Part shown: positions 28,772 through 38,307 of the stretch, piece after piece
How positions within the stretch are numbered: the first letter of the stretch is position 1
Layout of the letters: each line of letters begins with the position of its first letter
NCBI GenBank assembly: GCA_902806335.1
Contig: CADCWG010000014.1
Span: 1 to 64,000 of the forward strand
From: an uncultured Thermomicrobiales bacterium
GTDB taxonomy: Bacteria > Chloroflexota > Chloroflexia > Thermomicrobiales > UBA6265
Length of the DNA stretch: 64,000 nucleotides
Reading direction: 5' to 3'
Notes under the pieces: generated by a model
What the model was told of the DNA's origin: nothing
The model's input: only the letters and a program-made list of their open reading frames with translations
Databases searched by the model: none
Translations under genes and position numbers: made by a program

Positions 28772-30070
28772 ATGGCCGACGGCGACCGGATGGACGCGAT
28801 CGTGGTCGGGGCCGGGCCGGCCGGGGTGACCGCGGCGCGCGAGCTGGCCGGGGCCGGGCTCGCGGTGGTCGTGCTCGAGCGCGGGCCCTACCCCGGCGCC
28901 AAGAACGTCTGGGGCGGCATCCTCTACCACCGGCCGACCGAGGACCTGCTGCCGGGCTACGCCGATCAGGCGCCCCTCGAGCGCCCGATCATCGAGCAGC
29001 GCTACCAGGTGCTCACCGACGACGCGCTGCTGGGGGTCACCTACCGCTCGCAGCGCTTCGCCGAGCCGCCCCACAACGCCTATTCGGTCCTCCGCGCGGA
29101 GTTCGACCGCTGGCACGCGGGGACCGCCGAGGCCGCCGGCGCGGAGGTCTACCCCGAGTTCACCGTCACCGACCTCCTCTGGGAGGACGGCCGCGTCGTC
29201 GGCGTGACCACCGGCGATCCAGAGGGCGAGCTCTACGCCAACGTGGTCGTGCTTGCCGACGGCGCCAACTCGCTGCTGGCGCAGAAGGTCGGGCTGCACC
29301 GGGAGTGGGCGCCGCTCGAGCAGGCCCTGATCGCCAAGGAGCTGATCGCGCTCCCCCCCGGCACGATCGAGGACCGCTTCAACCTGCCCACGGGGATGGG
29401 CTCCGCGCTCGAGATCTTCGGCGAGTCGACCTGGGGACTGCTCGGCTACGGGTTCATCTACACCAACAAGGAGAGCCTCTCGGTCGGCACCGGCGCCCTC
29501 CTCCACGACCTGATCGACAGCGGTCGCAACGTCAATGACATGCTCGACCGCTTCAAGCGCCACCCGGCGATCGCGCCCCTGCTGGCGGGGGGCGAGACCG
29601 TCGAGTACTCCGCCCACCTGATCCCCGAGGGCGGCTACAACCGGATGCCCCAGGTCTACGCCGACGGCGTGGTGGTGGTCGGCGACGCCGCCGGGTTCGT
29701 CAACCCGCTCAACCGTGAGGGGGTCAACCTGGCGATGCTCTCGGGGAAGTTCGCCGCCCAGGCGATCGCCGAGGCGACCGAGCGCGACGACTTCTCGGCC
29801 GCCTCGCTGGCGCGGTACCGGGAGTTGCTCGACGAGAGCATCGTGATCCAGGACCTCTACAAGATCCGCAACGTGACCGACTTCGCCCACGCGCGACCGC
29901 ACCTGCTCCGCGACTACCCGGCCCTCGCATCGGACATGGCCCGCGAGTACCTGTCGGTGGACGGGCTGTCGAAGAAGGAGAAGCAGCGCAAGATGGCCCG
30001 GATGGCCCGCGGGCTGCCGAAGGGGCGGCTCCTCCGCGATGCCGTCGGCGCGCTGCGGGCGCTGACCTAG
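28772..30070 (+). CDS. fixC: FixC-like flavoprotein (ETF:quinone oxidoreductase family)
   Basis: DAIVVGAGPAGVTAARELAGAGLAVVVLERG, VWGGILY, YTNKESLSVGTGALL, VVGDAAGFVNPLNREGVNLAMLSG; no C-terminal 4Fe-4S domain visible. Confidence 0.88.
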   Translation: MADGDRMDAIVVGAGPAGVTAARELAGAGLAVVVLERGPYPGAKNVWGGILYHRPTEDLLPGYADQAPLERPIIEQRYQVLTDDALLGVTYRSQRFAEPPHNAYSVLRAEFDRWHAGTAEAAGAEVYPEFTVTDLLWEDGRVVGVTTGDPEGELYANVVVLADGANSLLAQKVGLHREWAPLEQALIAKELIALPPGTIEDRFNLPTGMGSALEIFGESTWGLLGYGFIYTNKESLSVGTGALLHDLIDSGRNVNDMLDRFKRHPAIAPLLAGGETVEYSAHLIPEGGYNRMPQVYADGVVVVGDAAGFVNPLNREGVNLAMLSGKFAAQAIAEATERDDFSAASLARYRELLDESIVIQDLYKIRNVTDFAHARPHLLRDYPALASDMAREYLSVDGLSKKEKQRKMARMARGLPKGRLLRDAVGALRALT

Positions 30071-30088
30071 GGCGACGCCAGCCGCCCG

Positions 30089-31021
30089 TTACGCCTGCCC
30101 CGGGTGCGTCAGGCGCGCTCGCACGGCGGGCGCGACCTCGCGGGCGAAGCGCTCGATCTGGGCCCGCTCGTCGCCGGCGACGGGCCAGAAGGTGAACGTG
30201 TCCTGCCGGTAGTCCTCGTAGAAGCGGACGATCTCGTCCACCCAGCGCCCCGCCGGGCCGACGATCATCCCCGGCCGGCGCGACCGGACCCGCCCCTCCC
30301 CCGTGCCCGTCTCCAGAACTCCCATCAGGTTGTAGCCCCGGCGGATGGCCGACGGCGCACGGCCCGCCGCCGCCGCGCCCTCGTCGACCAGCCGATTGAT
30401 CTCGGGGAGTTGGTCCGTCGGGACGTAGCTGGAGGAGATGAGGAGCCCGTCGGCCACCGCGCCGGTCAGGCGGAGGGCCCGTGGCCCGAGGACGCCCGTC
30501 CAGATCCGGATCGGGTGGGCCGGGGATGGTCCGAAGGTCGCGCCGTCGATCTGGTGGAACTCCCCCACGAACGTGAAGGGCTGGCCGCCGCTCGCCCAGA
30601 GCCCGCGGATGACCTCGATCGACTCCCGGAACGCGCGGAAGCGCTCGCCCGGGTCGACGAGTCGTGGGCCGCCGAGGGCCGCGATGCCCTCCGGCGAGGC
30701 GCCCGCGCCGAGCCCCAGTTCGACCCGGCCGCCGGTGAGGACGTCCAGCGAGGCGGCCGCCTTGGCCAGCATCGCCGGGGGGTGGAGGGGAGTCGAGAGG
30801 ACGTTGGCGCCGACGTGGACACGTTGGGTGCTCGCGCCGAGCGCGGCGAGCAGGGTCCAGGTGTCGAGGAAGTCAGGGTTATAGGGGTGGTCCTGGACCG
30901 CGACCAGGTCGAGCCCGTGCTCGTCCGCCAGCCGCGCCCGGGCGAACGCCTCGTCGATGTTCGCCACACCCGGGTCGATGTTGGCCCCGAACAGGGGGGC
31001 GAGTCGGGCACCGTCGTCCAT
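30089..31021 (-). CDS. LLM-class (luciferase-like) flavin-dependent oxidoreductase
   Basis: DLVAVQDHPYNPDFLDTWTLLAALGASTQRVHVGANVLSTPLHPPAMLAKAAASLDVLTGGRVELGLGAGASPEGIAALGG. Confidence 0.92.
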   Translation of the reverse strand: MDDGARLAPLFGANIDPGVANIDEAFARARLADEHGLDLVAVQDHPYNPDFLDTWTLLAALGASTQRVHVGANVLSTPLHPPAMLAKAAASLDVLTGGRVELGLGAGASPEGIAALGGPRLVDPGERFRAFRESIEVIRGLWASGGQPFTFVGEFHQIDGATFGPSPAHPIRIWTGVLGPRALRLTGAVADGLLISSSYVPTDQLPEINRLVDEGAAAAGRAPSAIRRGYNLMGVLETGTGEGRVRSRRPGMIVGPAGRWVDEIVRFYEDYRQDTFTFWPVAGDERAQIERFAREVAPAVRARLTHPGQA

Positions 31022-31086
31022 CGTTTCCTCCAACGAGTCCCACCGCGGAAGACAGGCACGCCCCTCTCGGCGGGCATGGCCAATCA

Positions 31087-31127
31087 TTACGATTCGTAAG
31101 TATAGGGATCGATCGTTTCGGTGTCCC
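31087..31127 (-). promoter_or_regulatory. Promoter with abutting 13-bp palindrome upstream of the LLM oxidoreductase gene
   Basis: Minus strand GGGACA-N17-TATACT followed by TTACGAATCGTAA (31087-31099). Confidence 0.55.
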
Positions 31128-31158
31128 GGCACCCGGCCAGGTATGGTCGTCCCACCCT

Positions 31159-31262
31159 GGACCCGGTGATCGCCGCGCCTCGGCCCGGCGGGCCATCAGC
31201 CGGCTCAAGCCGGCTTCGAGCCTGAGCCTCTGACAAGGGGGTCTGCCCCGGGCGGGTCAGTC
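31159..31262 (+). repeat. Dispersed intergenic repeat, copy B
   Basis: GGACCCGGTGATCGCCG ... CTTCGAGCCTGAGCCTCTGACAAGGGGGTCTGCCCCGGGCGGGTC; right end unclear. Confidence 0.7.
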
Positions 31263-31629
31263 CGCCCGCGTCCCTCATCCACTACGGACCGGTCGTGTTC
31301 CAGTTCGCACGGTTCCGCACGGTCTGCCCCTTTGCCGCCTGCCGTCGGGCGAGTGCATCGAACACCGGCGGTTGACCGCCCTCCGCTGTGACGCGGCCAA
31401 GCCAGGACAGGTGTGCTAGAGGAGGCGAGAGCAGTGTCTCCCCGAAGCAGCGCAACTCCCGCTGGGTGCCGGAATCGAGTACTGTTCGCGCGACACGTGA
31501 CATTCGACGAAATGTGCTCGGCGCCGCCTGGCTCCCGGCGATGAGGTCCCGACCCCGGGGCTCCCGCTGGTGTCCCGCCGGCGGCCGGCGAGACGGACGG
31601 CGGCGGGGTAGGTCGCCGGGGGACAGGCG

Positions 31630-34600
31630 ATGGGGCAGGTCGCGGGTGGTGCTCTTGGTCCGGCGGGCGACGTGCTGACCGTGCCGCCGGACGGACACGG
31701 CGTCCGGCGTCTCTCGCCGACCGACGTCTCGCAGTTCGTCCGGCTGGAGCAGTGCCGGCGCTACCTCCGGCTCCGTCTCCACGAGCGGGCGGTGGGTCGC
31801 GATTTCCTCTCCGACCTCGGCGTCACGGCGCAGGCCATTCCGCCGCTGCTGACCCGCTCGGGCGTCGAGTACGAGCGGCGGATCGAGACCGCCGTCGCCC
31901 GCCGCTACCCGGTCTGGGACTTCGGTGGCGAAGGCAAGGCGTCCAAGACGCGCACCGACGACAACGCCGAGCTGGTCGAGGCCGCCGTCGACCTGCCGCC
32001 CGGGGCCTCGATCGTTCTCCTCCAGCCCCGCCTTCGCGTCCAGCTCGACGGGTGGCTGGTGGTCGGCGACGTGGACCTGCTCCGCCTGGAGCGCGACCGC
32101 GAGGGGACCCTTCGGGCGCTGGTGGCGGACGTCAAGAGTTCGAACTCGGCCAAGGTCGAGCACCGGCTCCAGGTCGCCTTCTACCAGGCGATGCTGGCCG
32201 CCCTCTTCGCGGAGTCCGGCGTCGCCTGCGCGGAGATCGCCCTGTCGATCCTCTACCGGGGGCCGCTCAGCGACCCGGAACCGGCCGACGCCGCCGACGT
32301 CGCGCGCCTCGCCGCCGAGCGGGCCGCTGCGCTGGATCACTTTGGCGTCGACGAGGGGTACCTCGAGATCGTCGCGGACCCCGACGCCTACGCCGGGGCG
32401 GTCCACGACCTGGTCACGGGACCGACGTCGGTCGCCCGGACCGCCGCCGAGGCCCCGTTCGAGGCCATCCCCTTCCACCTCACCTACAAGTGCGATGGCT
32501 GCCTCTACAACGAGTTCTGCATGAAGCGGAGCGTCGAGGGGGACGACCTCTCGCTACTGCCGCACCTGGCCGAGCAGGAGAAGGCGGCGCTGCGCCGGGC
32601 GGGGATCGAGACCACCAGGGACCTCGCGGCGTTGAAGGTTCTCCGCCAGCCGGGCGCCGGTGGTGCGACGCCGGGCCCGACCGAAGCCGACGACCCGCCC
32701 GAGTTGGGACGCTCCAGGCGGAGCTGGGATCTCGTGCCGGCGCCCGGTCGGGAAGCCGACGTGCGCGCCCTCGCGGGCACGTGGCGGCTCGGGCCACGGC
32801 TCGACACGCTGGTCCACCGGGCCCACCGCTACCGCAAGTACCTGGGTGAGCCGGTCGAGGCCCCGCCGTGGATCCCGGGGACGGGCTACTCGTCGCTGCC
32901 CTACACCGACGCCGAGCACGACCCGAACCTGGTCCGCGTCTACCTGGACGCCCAGCACGACCACCTCACCGACCGGGTCTACCTCCTCGGGGCGCTCGTC
33001 GTCGGCTGCGAGGGCGGGCGCGAGGTGCCCACCCGGCGGCGGTCGGTCGTCCGCATGGCCGACGGCGCGCCCGACGCCGCGGCCGAGGCCGCGCTCTTCC
33101 TCCGCTGGGTCTGGGACACGCTCCGGGCGATCAACGACGTCGCCGCCCCGGACGCGGCCGGGCAGCCACGGGCGCCGATCCACCTGATCTTCGCGCGCGA
33201 CGTCGAGCAGCGCCGCCTCCTCGACGGCCTGGCCCGGCACGCTGGCGAAGTCCTGGGTGCGACGCCCCTCTACGACTTCGTGACCCAGCTCGCCGGGTTC
33301 GACTCGTCGCTCGTCTCCTACCTCGACCAGGAGGTCCGCGACCACAAGAACCTGCCGATCGTCTGCCAGTCGCTCTATTCCGTGTCGGCCCACCTTGGCT
33401 TCCAGTGGAACCAGCCGGAGCCCTTCCGCCGGGTCTTCCGGGAGCGCATCTTCGACTCGCAGGGCCGGCTCGACGGGACCGCCGGTTCGGTCGCGCCCGA
33501 CGACGGCGCCGTCTGGTACACCCGCCGGGCGCGGTTCGATAGCCAGCTCCCTCTGGAGTACGCCTACGCTTCCTGGGGCGACCTCGGTCCCCCACGGCAC
33601 GGGGCGAAGGACGACCTCGCGCCGTACCGGGAGGTGACCCGCGACCAGCTCGTGGCCTTCGAGGCCCGGCGCCTCGAGGCGATAGAGCACATCGCGCGTC
33701 AGTTCAAGGGCAACCGGGACACGAGCAAGACCCCCTTCCTGCTTCCCGACCTCGCCACGTTCGACGGCCGCGCGCGTTCCCTCGCGGGCGCGCTCGACGA
33801 GTTCCTGACCATCGAGCGGCACGTCGCCCTCCAGGCCTGGAAGCGTCTGCGCCTCGCGGCTCCCGAGCGGCGCGTTCTCGCCGGGCAGACGCTGATCGTC
33901 CGCTACCACGAGGCCGATCAGGATCCCGAGGTCGTCGAGCGCAACCGGGACAATCTCGAGCGGCAGGCTCAGCGGGACGCCTTCTATGCCGAGACCGCCG
34001 CCGGTCCGGACGGCAAGGTGAAGCTCTCCAAAGAGGACAGGGACGCCACCAGGTGGAGCCAGGAGGGGATGGCGGTCCGGCTGCGCCTCGACGTCTCCGG
34101 CGTCGACTGTGGCCTGGAGGAGACCGTTGCTCTCTCCACGCTTCGACCGGGCGATTCCCTGATCCTGTTTCCGCGCACAACCGTTGACCGCCGCCTGCCG
34201 CGCGAAGAGCAGGTGCCAAAGATGCCGACCGCCAAGCAGCTCCTGCATGGGGCGCGCGCTTGGCTGACTAGGATCTCGGTCGAGACCGACCCATCGGGTG
34301 CGCGCGTCGCGTTCGCCGAGGTGAGACTCGGCCGCGAGAACGGGCACACCGACTCGCGCGGGTACACGTTCGGTCCGACCTTCACCGCCCCGCTCCACGC
34401 CGAGGAGTGCTACACCCTCGACGAGGACCCGAACGACTACTACGGCTTCTGGCAGGCCAAGGTGGTCGACGGGCTCACCGCCGGCGGCGCGTTGAACGCG
34501 GTCTACGCCCGGCTGACCGGCGCCGCTCCCGGTCGTGCCGACTGGCCCGCGGTCGCCGCCGCCGGCCAGAGCCAGTTCCTCGCCGGGCTCGACGCCCTCA

Positions 34601-36129
34601 AGGCGGCGGGAGCGGCGCCGGGATTCGAGCCGGGCAAGCGGGCATTCATCGGGGGCCACGGCGAGACGCCGACCCTGCTCGTCCAGGGGCCGCCGGGCAC
34701 CGGCAAGAGCTACACGACCGCGTTCGCGGTGCTGGCCCGGCTCCAGGGGGCGATGGCCGCGGGGCGCGACCTCCGGGTCGTGGTCGGTTGCAAGACCCAC
34801 GCGGCCACCGACGTCCTGCTTGCCAAGATCGCCGACGTCCAGGCGGATCTCCGGCGGCAGAAGGCCGCCCACCCCGCCATCTGGGCCGCCCACTTCGACG
34901 ACCGCCTCCTCGACGTCCCCCTCTATCGGCTCCGGCCCCGGGGCGAGCCTCCCGCCGGCACCCGCCCGCTCGTGTTCCGCGACGACCCCGAGACCGACGG
35001 TCGTAAGGTCGTCGAGGTCCTTCGCGGCCATGCGCACGTCGTCGTTGGCGCCACGCCGGGTGGGGTCTACAAGGCGGTCAAGGAGGGCTGGACCAGGGGG
35101 CTCCACGGCCATCACCTCGTCGACTGCGTGGTGCTCGACGAGGCGTCCCAGATGGGGCTGCCGGAGGCGGTGATGGCGGCGCTGCTGCTCCGCCCCGACG
35201 GCCAGCTCGTCGTCGTCGGTGACCACCGCCAGATGCCGCCGATCGTCCAGCACGCCTGGGAGGACGAGCCGCGGCGGACCTTCCAGGAGTATCAGGCCTT
35301 CGCGTCGCTGTTCGAGGCGCTCCAGGGCATCAAGGCACCCACGATCCGGTTCGCCGAGAGCTTCCGCCTCCACGCCGACCTCGCCGAGGTGCTGCGAAGG
35401 GAGATCTACCGGCACGACGGGATCGCCTACCACTCCCGGCGCAGGGACCTGCTGCCCCCGGTCGAGGCCGCCGATCCCTTCGTCGCGGCGACGCTGACCC
35501 CCGAGCACCCGCTCGTCGTCGTGGTCCACGGCGAGGCGTCCAGCCAGCAGCGCAACCCCTTCGAGCAGGACCTGATCGTGCCCCTCCTCGACGCGATGTC
35601 GGGGGGACTGGGGCTCGACCCGAAGGACGGCATGGGGGTGGTCGTGCCCCACCGCGCCCAGCGGGCCGCCCTCCAGGCGGCGCTGCCGCACCTGACGGTC
35701 CTCGACCCGCTCACGGGCGAGCCGGGCCGGTCGGCCGTCGACACCGTCGAGCGCTTCCAGGGTGGGGAGCGGGACGCGATCGTGGTCGGGGCGACCGAGA
35801 GCGACCCGGGGTACCTGCTCCTCGCGGGCGACTTCCTGCTCGACCCGCGGCGGCTGACCGTCGCCCTCAGCCGCGCGAAGCGGAAGATGGTGGTGGTCGC
35901 CGCGCGGTCGGTCTTCTCGCTCTTCAGCGCCGACGAGACGACGTTTGCCCACGCCCAGATGTGGAAGAACCTGCTCCGGCGGACCTGCACCGTGCCGCTC
36001 TGGTCGGGTGAGCGCGACGGGGTGCCGGTCGAGGTCTGGGGGAATGATCCGGCGCTGACGCCGCCGGCGCCACCCGTGCCCGCCGAACCGCCGGCCTCGG
36101 CGGAGAGGCCGGCGGTGCTTGCCCGATAG
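31630..36129 (+). CDS. TM0106-type RecB-like nuclease / RNase H-like / SF1 (Dna2/UPF1-like) helicase fusion
   Basis: RecB nuclease VGDVDLLRLERDREGTLRALVADVKSSNSAKVEHRLQVAFYQAML; Fe-S cysteines LEQC and CDGCLYNEFC; helicase GPPGTGKS, VLDEASQM, VVGDHRQMPP, VERFQGGERDAIVVGATES, LTVALSRAKRKMVVVA. Confidence 0.88.
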   Translation: MGQVAGGALGPAGDVLTVPPDGHGVRRLSPTDVSQFVRLEQCRRYLRLRLHERAVGRDFLSDLGVTAQAIPPLLTRSGVEYERRIETAVARRYPVWDFGGEGKASKTRTDDNAELVEAAVDLPPGASIVLLQPRLRVQLDGWLVVGDVDLLRLERDREGTLRALVADVKSSNSAKVEHRLQVAFYQAMLAALFAESGVACAEIALSILYRGPLSDPEPADAADVARLAAERAAALDHFGVDEGYLEIVADPDAYAGAVHDLVTGPTSVARTAAEAPFEAIPFHLTYKCDGCLYNEFCMKRSVEGDDLSLLPHLAEQEKAALRRAGIETTRDLAALKVLRQPGAGGATPGPTEADDPPELGRSRRSWDLVPAPGREADVRALAGTWRLGPRLDTLVHRAHRYRKYLGEPVEAPPWIPGTGYSSLPYTDAEHDPNLVRVYLDAQHDHLTDRVYLLGALVVGCEGGREVPTRRRSVVRMADGAPDAAAEAALFLRWVWDTLRAINDVAAPDAAGQPRAPIHLIFARDVEQRRLLDGLARHAGEVLGATPLYDFVTQLAGFDSSLVSYLDQEVRDHKNLPIVCQSLYSVSAHLGFQWNQPEPFRRVFRERIFDSQGRLDGTAGSVAPDDGAVWYTRRARFDSQLPLEYAYASWGDLGPPRHGAKDDLAPYREVTRDQLVAFEARRLEAIEHIARQFKGNRDTSKTPFLLPDLATFDGRARSLAGALDEFLTIERHVALQAWKRLRLAAPERRVLAGQTLIVRYHEADQDPEVVERNRDNLERQAQRDAFYAETAAGPDGKVKLSKEDRDATRWSQEGMAVRLRLDVSGVDCGLEETVALSTLRPGDSLILFPRTTVDRRLPREEQVPKMPTAKQLLHGARAWLTRISVETDPSGARVAFAEVRLGRENGHTDSRGYTFGPTFTAPLHAEECYTLDEDPNDYYGFWQAKVVDGLTAGGALNAVYARLTGAAPGRADWPAVAAAGQSQFLAGLDALKAAGAAPGFEPGKRAFIGGHGETPTLLVQGPPGTGKSYTTAFAVLARLQGAMAAGRDLRVVVGCKTHAATDVLLAKIADVQADLRRQKAAHPAIWAAHFDDRLLDVPLYRLRPRGEPPAGTRPLVFRDDPETDGRKVVEVLRGHAHVVVGATPGGVYKAVKEGWTRGLHGHHLVDCVVLDEASQMGLPEAVMAALLLRPDGQLVVVGDHRQMPPIVQHAWEDEPRRTFQEYQAFASLFEALQGIKAPTIRFAESFRLHADLAEVLRREIYRHDGIAYHSRRRDLLPPVEAADPFVAATLTPEHPLVVVVHGEASSQQRNPFEQDLIVPLLDAMSGGLGLDPKDGMGVVVPHRAQRAALQAALPHLTVLDPLTGEPGRSAVDTVERFQGGERDAIVVGATESDPGYLLLAGDFLLDPRRLTVALSRAKRKMVVVAARSVFSLFSADETTFAHAQMWKNLLRRTCTVPLWSGERDGVPVEVWGNDPALTPPAPPVPAEPPASAERPAVLAR

Positions 36130-36219
36130 CGGCCCGCTGTCTCGTCCCGTCGTTGGCTCCGTCTCCTGGACGGCGGGTCCGGACCGGATGCCAGGACTCT
36201 CGGCTCACGCGGGGGCCGC

Positions 36220-37170
36220 TCAGGCGCGCTCCTCGCGGACGTAGGCCTGGCCGAGCGCCGCGGGGGCGCCGATCCGCCGCCGGGCGGCGGGGCGGGACGC
36301 GAGGACGAGCGCCGCGACCGTGAACAGGTAGGGCAGCATGTTCAGGAAGAACGACGAGATCGGCACCCCGGCGCCCTGGAGTCGGAACTGCCCCGCCTCC
36401 ACCGCGCCGAAGAGGTAGGCTCCGAAGGCCGCCCGCAAGGGGTTCCAGCCCGCGAAGATCACCAGGGCGACCGCAATGTAGCCCCGACCGGCGGTCACGT
36501 TCTCGGTCCACCCCGGGTTGGTCGCGAGCGAGATCACCGCGCCGCCGAGCCCCGCGAGGGCCCCGCCCGCCACGACGTAGGCGACGCGGAGCGCCGCCAC
36601 CGGCAGGCCGAGCGCGTCCGCGGTCCCCGGGTTCTCCCCGAGTGCCCGCAGGTGCAGCCCCGGGCGGGTGCGGTAGACGAAGAACCAGAGGGCCGGCACC
36701 AGGGCGTAGGAGAGATAGACCAGCGCGTTTTGCCGAAAGAGGATCGGCCCGAGTTCGGGGAGGTCGCCAAGCAGGGGAACGTGGAGCCGGCCGAAGCTGT
36801 CCGGCGCCGCCCGCCCGACCAGGTCGCGCCCCAGGAACGCCGAGAGGCCGGCCCCGAACAGCGTCAGCGCCAGGCCGCTGACGACCTGGTTCGCGCCGAT
36901 CGGGACCGTCAGCACGGCGTGGAGCGCTCCGAAGGCGGCGCCGATCCCGAGCGCCGCCAGGGCGCCGAGCCAGGCCCGGTCGGTCCAGACGGTGACGGCG
37001 AACCCGCCGAGGGCCCCCATCAGCATCATGCCCTCGACGCCCAGGTTGAGGATCCCGGCCCGCTCGCAGAGCAGCTCGCCGAGGCAGGCGTAGAGGATCG
37101 CCGTCGCGGCGGGGATCGCCGCGGCCAGCACCGACGTCAGGAACGCCAGCGAGGTGACGTCGTCCAACAC
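36220..37170 (-). CDS. ABC transporter permease (BMP/nucleoside-type importer), subunit 2
   Basis: ILYACLGELLCERAGILNLGVEGMMLMGALGGF, VPIGANQVVSGLALTLFGAGLSAFLGR, AFGAYLFGAVEAGQFRLQ. Confidence 0.92.
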   Translation of the reverse strand: MLDDVTSLAFLTSVLAAAIPAATAILYACLGELLCERAGILNLGVEGMMLMGALGGFAVTVWTDRAWLGALAALGIGAAFGALHAVLTVPIGANQVVSGLALTLFGAGLSAFLGRDLVGRAAPDSFGRLHVPLLGDLPELGPILFRQNALVYLSYALVPALWFFVYRTRPGLHLRALGENPGTADALGLPVAALRVAYVVAGGALAGLGGAVISLATNPGWTENVTAGRGYIAVALVIFAGWNPLRAAFGAYLFGAVEAGQFRLQGAGVPISSFFLNMLPYLFTVAALVLASRPAARRRIGAPAALGQAYVREERA

Positions 37171-37188
37171 TCCTCCTAGCCCGGTTCG

Positions 37189-38307
37189 CTAGCCCGGCTC
37201 GACGACGGGTGCCGGTCCGCCGGGGATCGGCGTGGGTCGGCGCCACGTGACCCGGTAGCGGGCAAGCGCCTCACCGCCGAGGAGAAAGAAGAGGATCGCG
37301 CCCTGGAGCATCGGGGCGACGGCGGCCGGCAGCCCCAGCTCCATCTGGAGCGCGTCGCCGCCGACCAGGAGCCCGGCGAGGAGGAACGCGACGAGGGCGA
37401 CCCCGCCCGGGTGGAGGCGTCCGACCCAGGCGACGATGATCGCGGTGTAGCCGTAGCCGGGGGAGAAGCTGCGCTGCAGCTGGTGCCCGATGCCCGCCAC
37501 CTCGCTCATCCCGGCCAGGCCGGCGAGGGCCCCGCTGAGGGCCATCACGAGCAGGATGTTGCGCGCCGTGGGGAGGCCGGCGTACCTGGCCGCCCTCGCG
37601 TTCGTCCCGGCCACCGCGATCTCGTAGCCCCACCGGGTCCGTCCGAGCACGAGCCAGAGGATCCCCGCCGCGGCGAGGCCGAACGCTAGGCCGAGATGGA
37701 CGCGGGTGGTCCCCCACTGGGGCAGCTCGGCGGCGTCGGGGAAGCGGGGGGTCCCCGGGAAGCCGAATCCGACCGGGTCGCGCCACGGGCCGTGGACCAG
37801 GTACTCCGCGAAGAGGATCGCCACGTAGTTGAGCATCAGGCTGGTGATGATCTCGTTGACCTGGAGGCGGGCGCGGAGAAGCGCCGGCACGGCGGCCCAG
37901 ACGGCACCGCCCGCCATCCCGGCCAGGATCATCGCCGGGATCAGCACCGCGGCGGGGGCGTCTGGCAGGACGTAGAGGGCCGTGCCGGACGCGGCGACGG
38001 CACCGAGGTAGAGCTGCCCCTCGGCGCCGATGTTCCAGAGCCGCATCCGGAACGCGACCGCCACGCCGAGCCCGGCGAGGAGCAGCGGGATCGTCTTGAC
38101 CAGGGTCTCGGCGACCCCGTCTCGGGAGCCAACGGCCCCGTCGAGCATCGCCCGGTAGACGGCGACCGGCGGCTCCCCTGCCGCCCAGAGCACGATCCCG
38201 CCGGCCACCAGGGCCAGCGCGACCGCGACGAACGGCACCACCGCCGAGGCCACCGCCGATGGCGCCGCGCGACGCTCCAGGCGGGGGGACGGGATCGCGC
38301 TAGCCAT
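37189..38307 (-). CDS. ABC transporter permease (BMP/nucleoside-type importer), subunit 1
   Basis: TIPLLLAGLGVAVAFRMRLWNIGAEGQLYLGAVAAS, VNEIITSLMLNYVAILFAEYLVHGPWRDP. Confidence 0.92.
   Translation of the reverse strand: MASAIPSPRLERRAAPSAVASAVVPFVAVALALVAGGIVLWAAGEPPVAVYRAMLDGAVGSRDGVAETLVKTIPLLLAGLGVAVAFRMRLWNIGAEGQLYLGAVAASGTALYVLPDAPAAVLIPAMILAGMAGGAVWAAVPALLRARLQVNEIITSLMLNYVAILFAEYLVHGPWRDPVGFGFPGTPRFPDAAELPQWGTTRVHLGLAFGLAAAGILWLVLGRTRWGYEIAVAGTNARAARYAGLPTARNILLVMALSGALAGLAGMSEVAGIGHQLQRSFSPGYGYTAIIVAWVGRLHPGGVALVAFLLAGLLVGGDALQMELGLPAAVAPMLQGAILFFLLGGEALARYRVTWRRPTPIPGGPAPVVEPG

Noticed and set aside
32554-35952. 1132-aa minus-strand ORF opposite the nuclease-helicase
   Set aside because: Mirror frame of a GC-rich gene; no domain motifs, while the plus strand has complete helicase and nuclease motifs.
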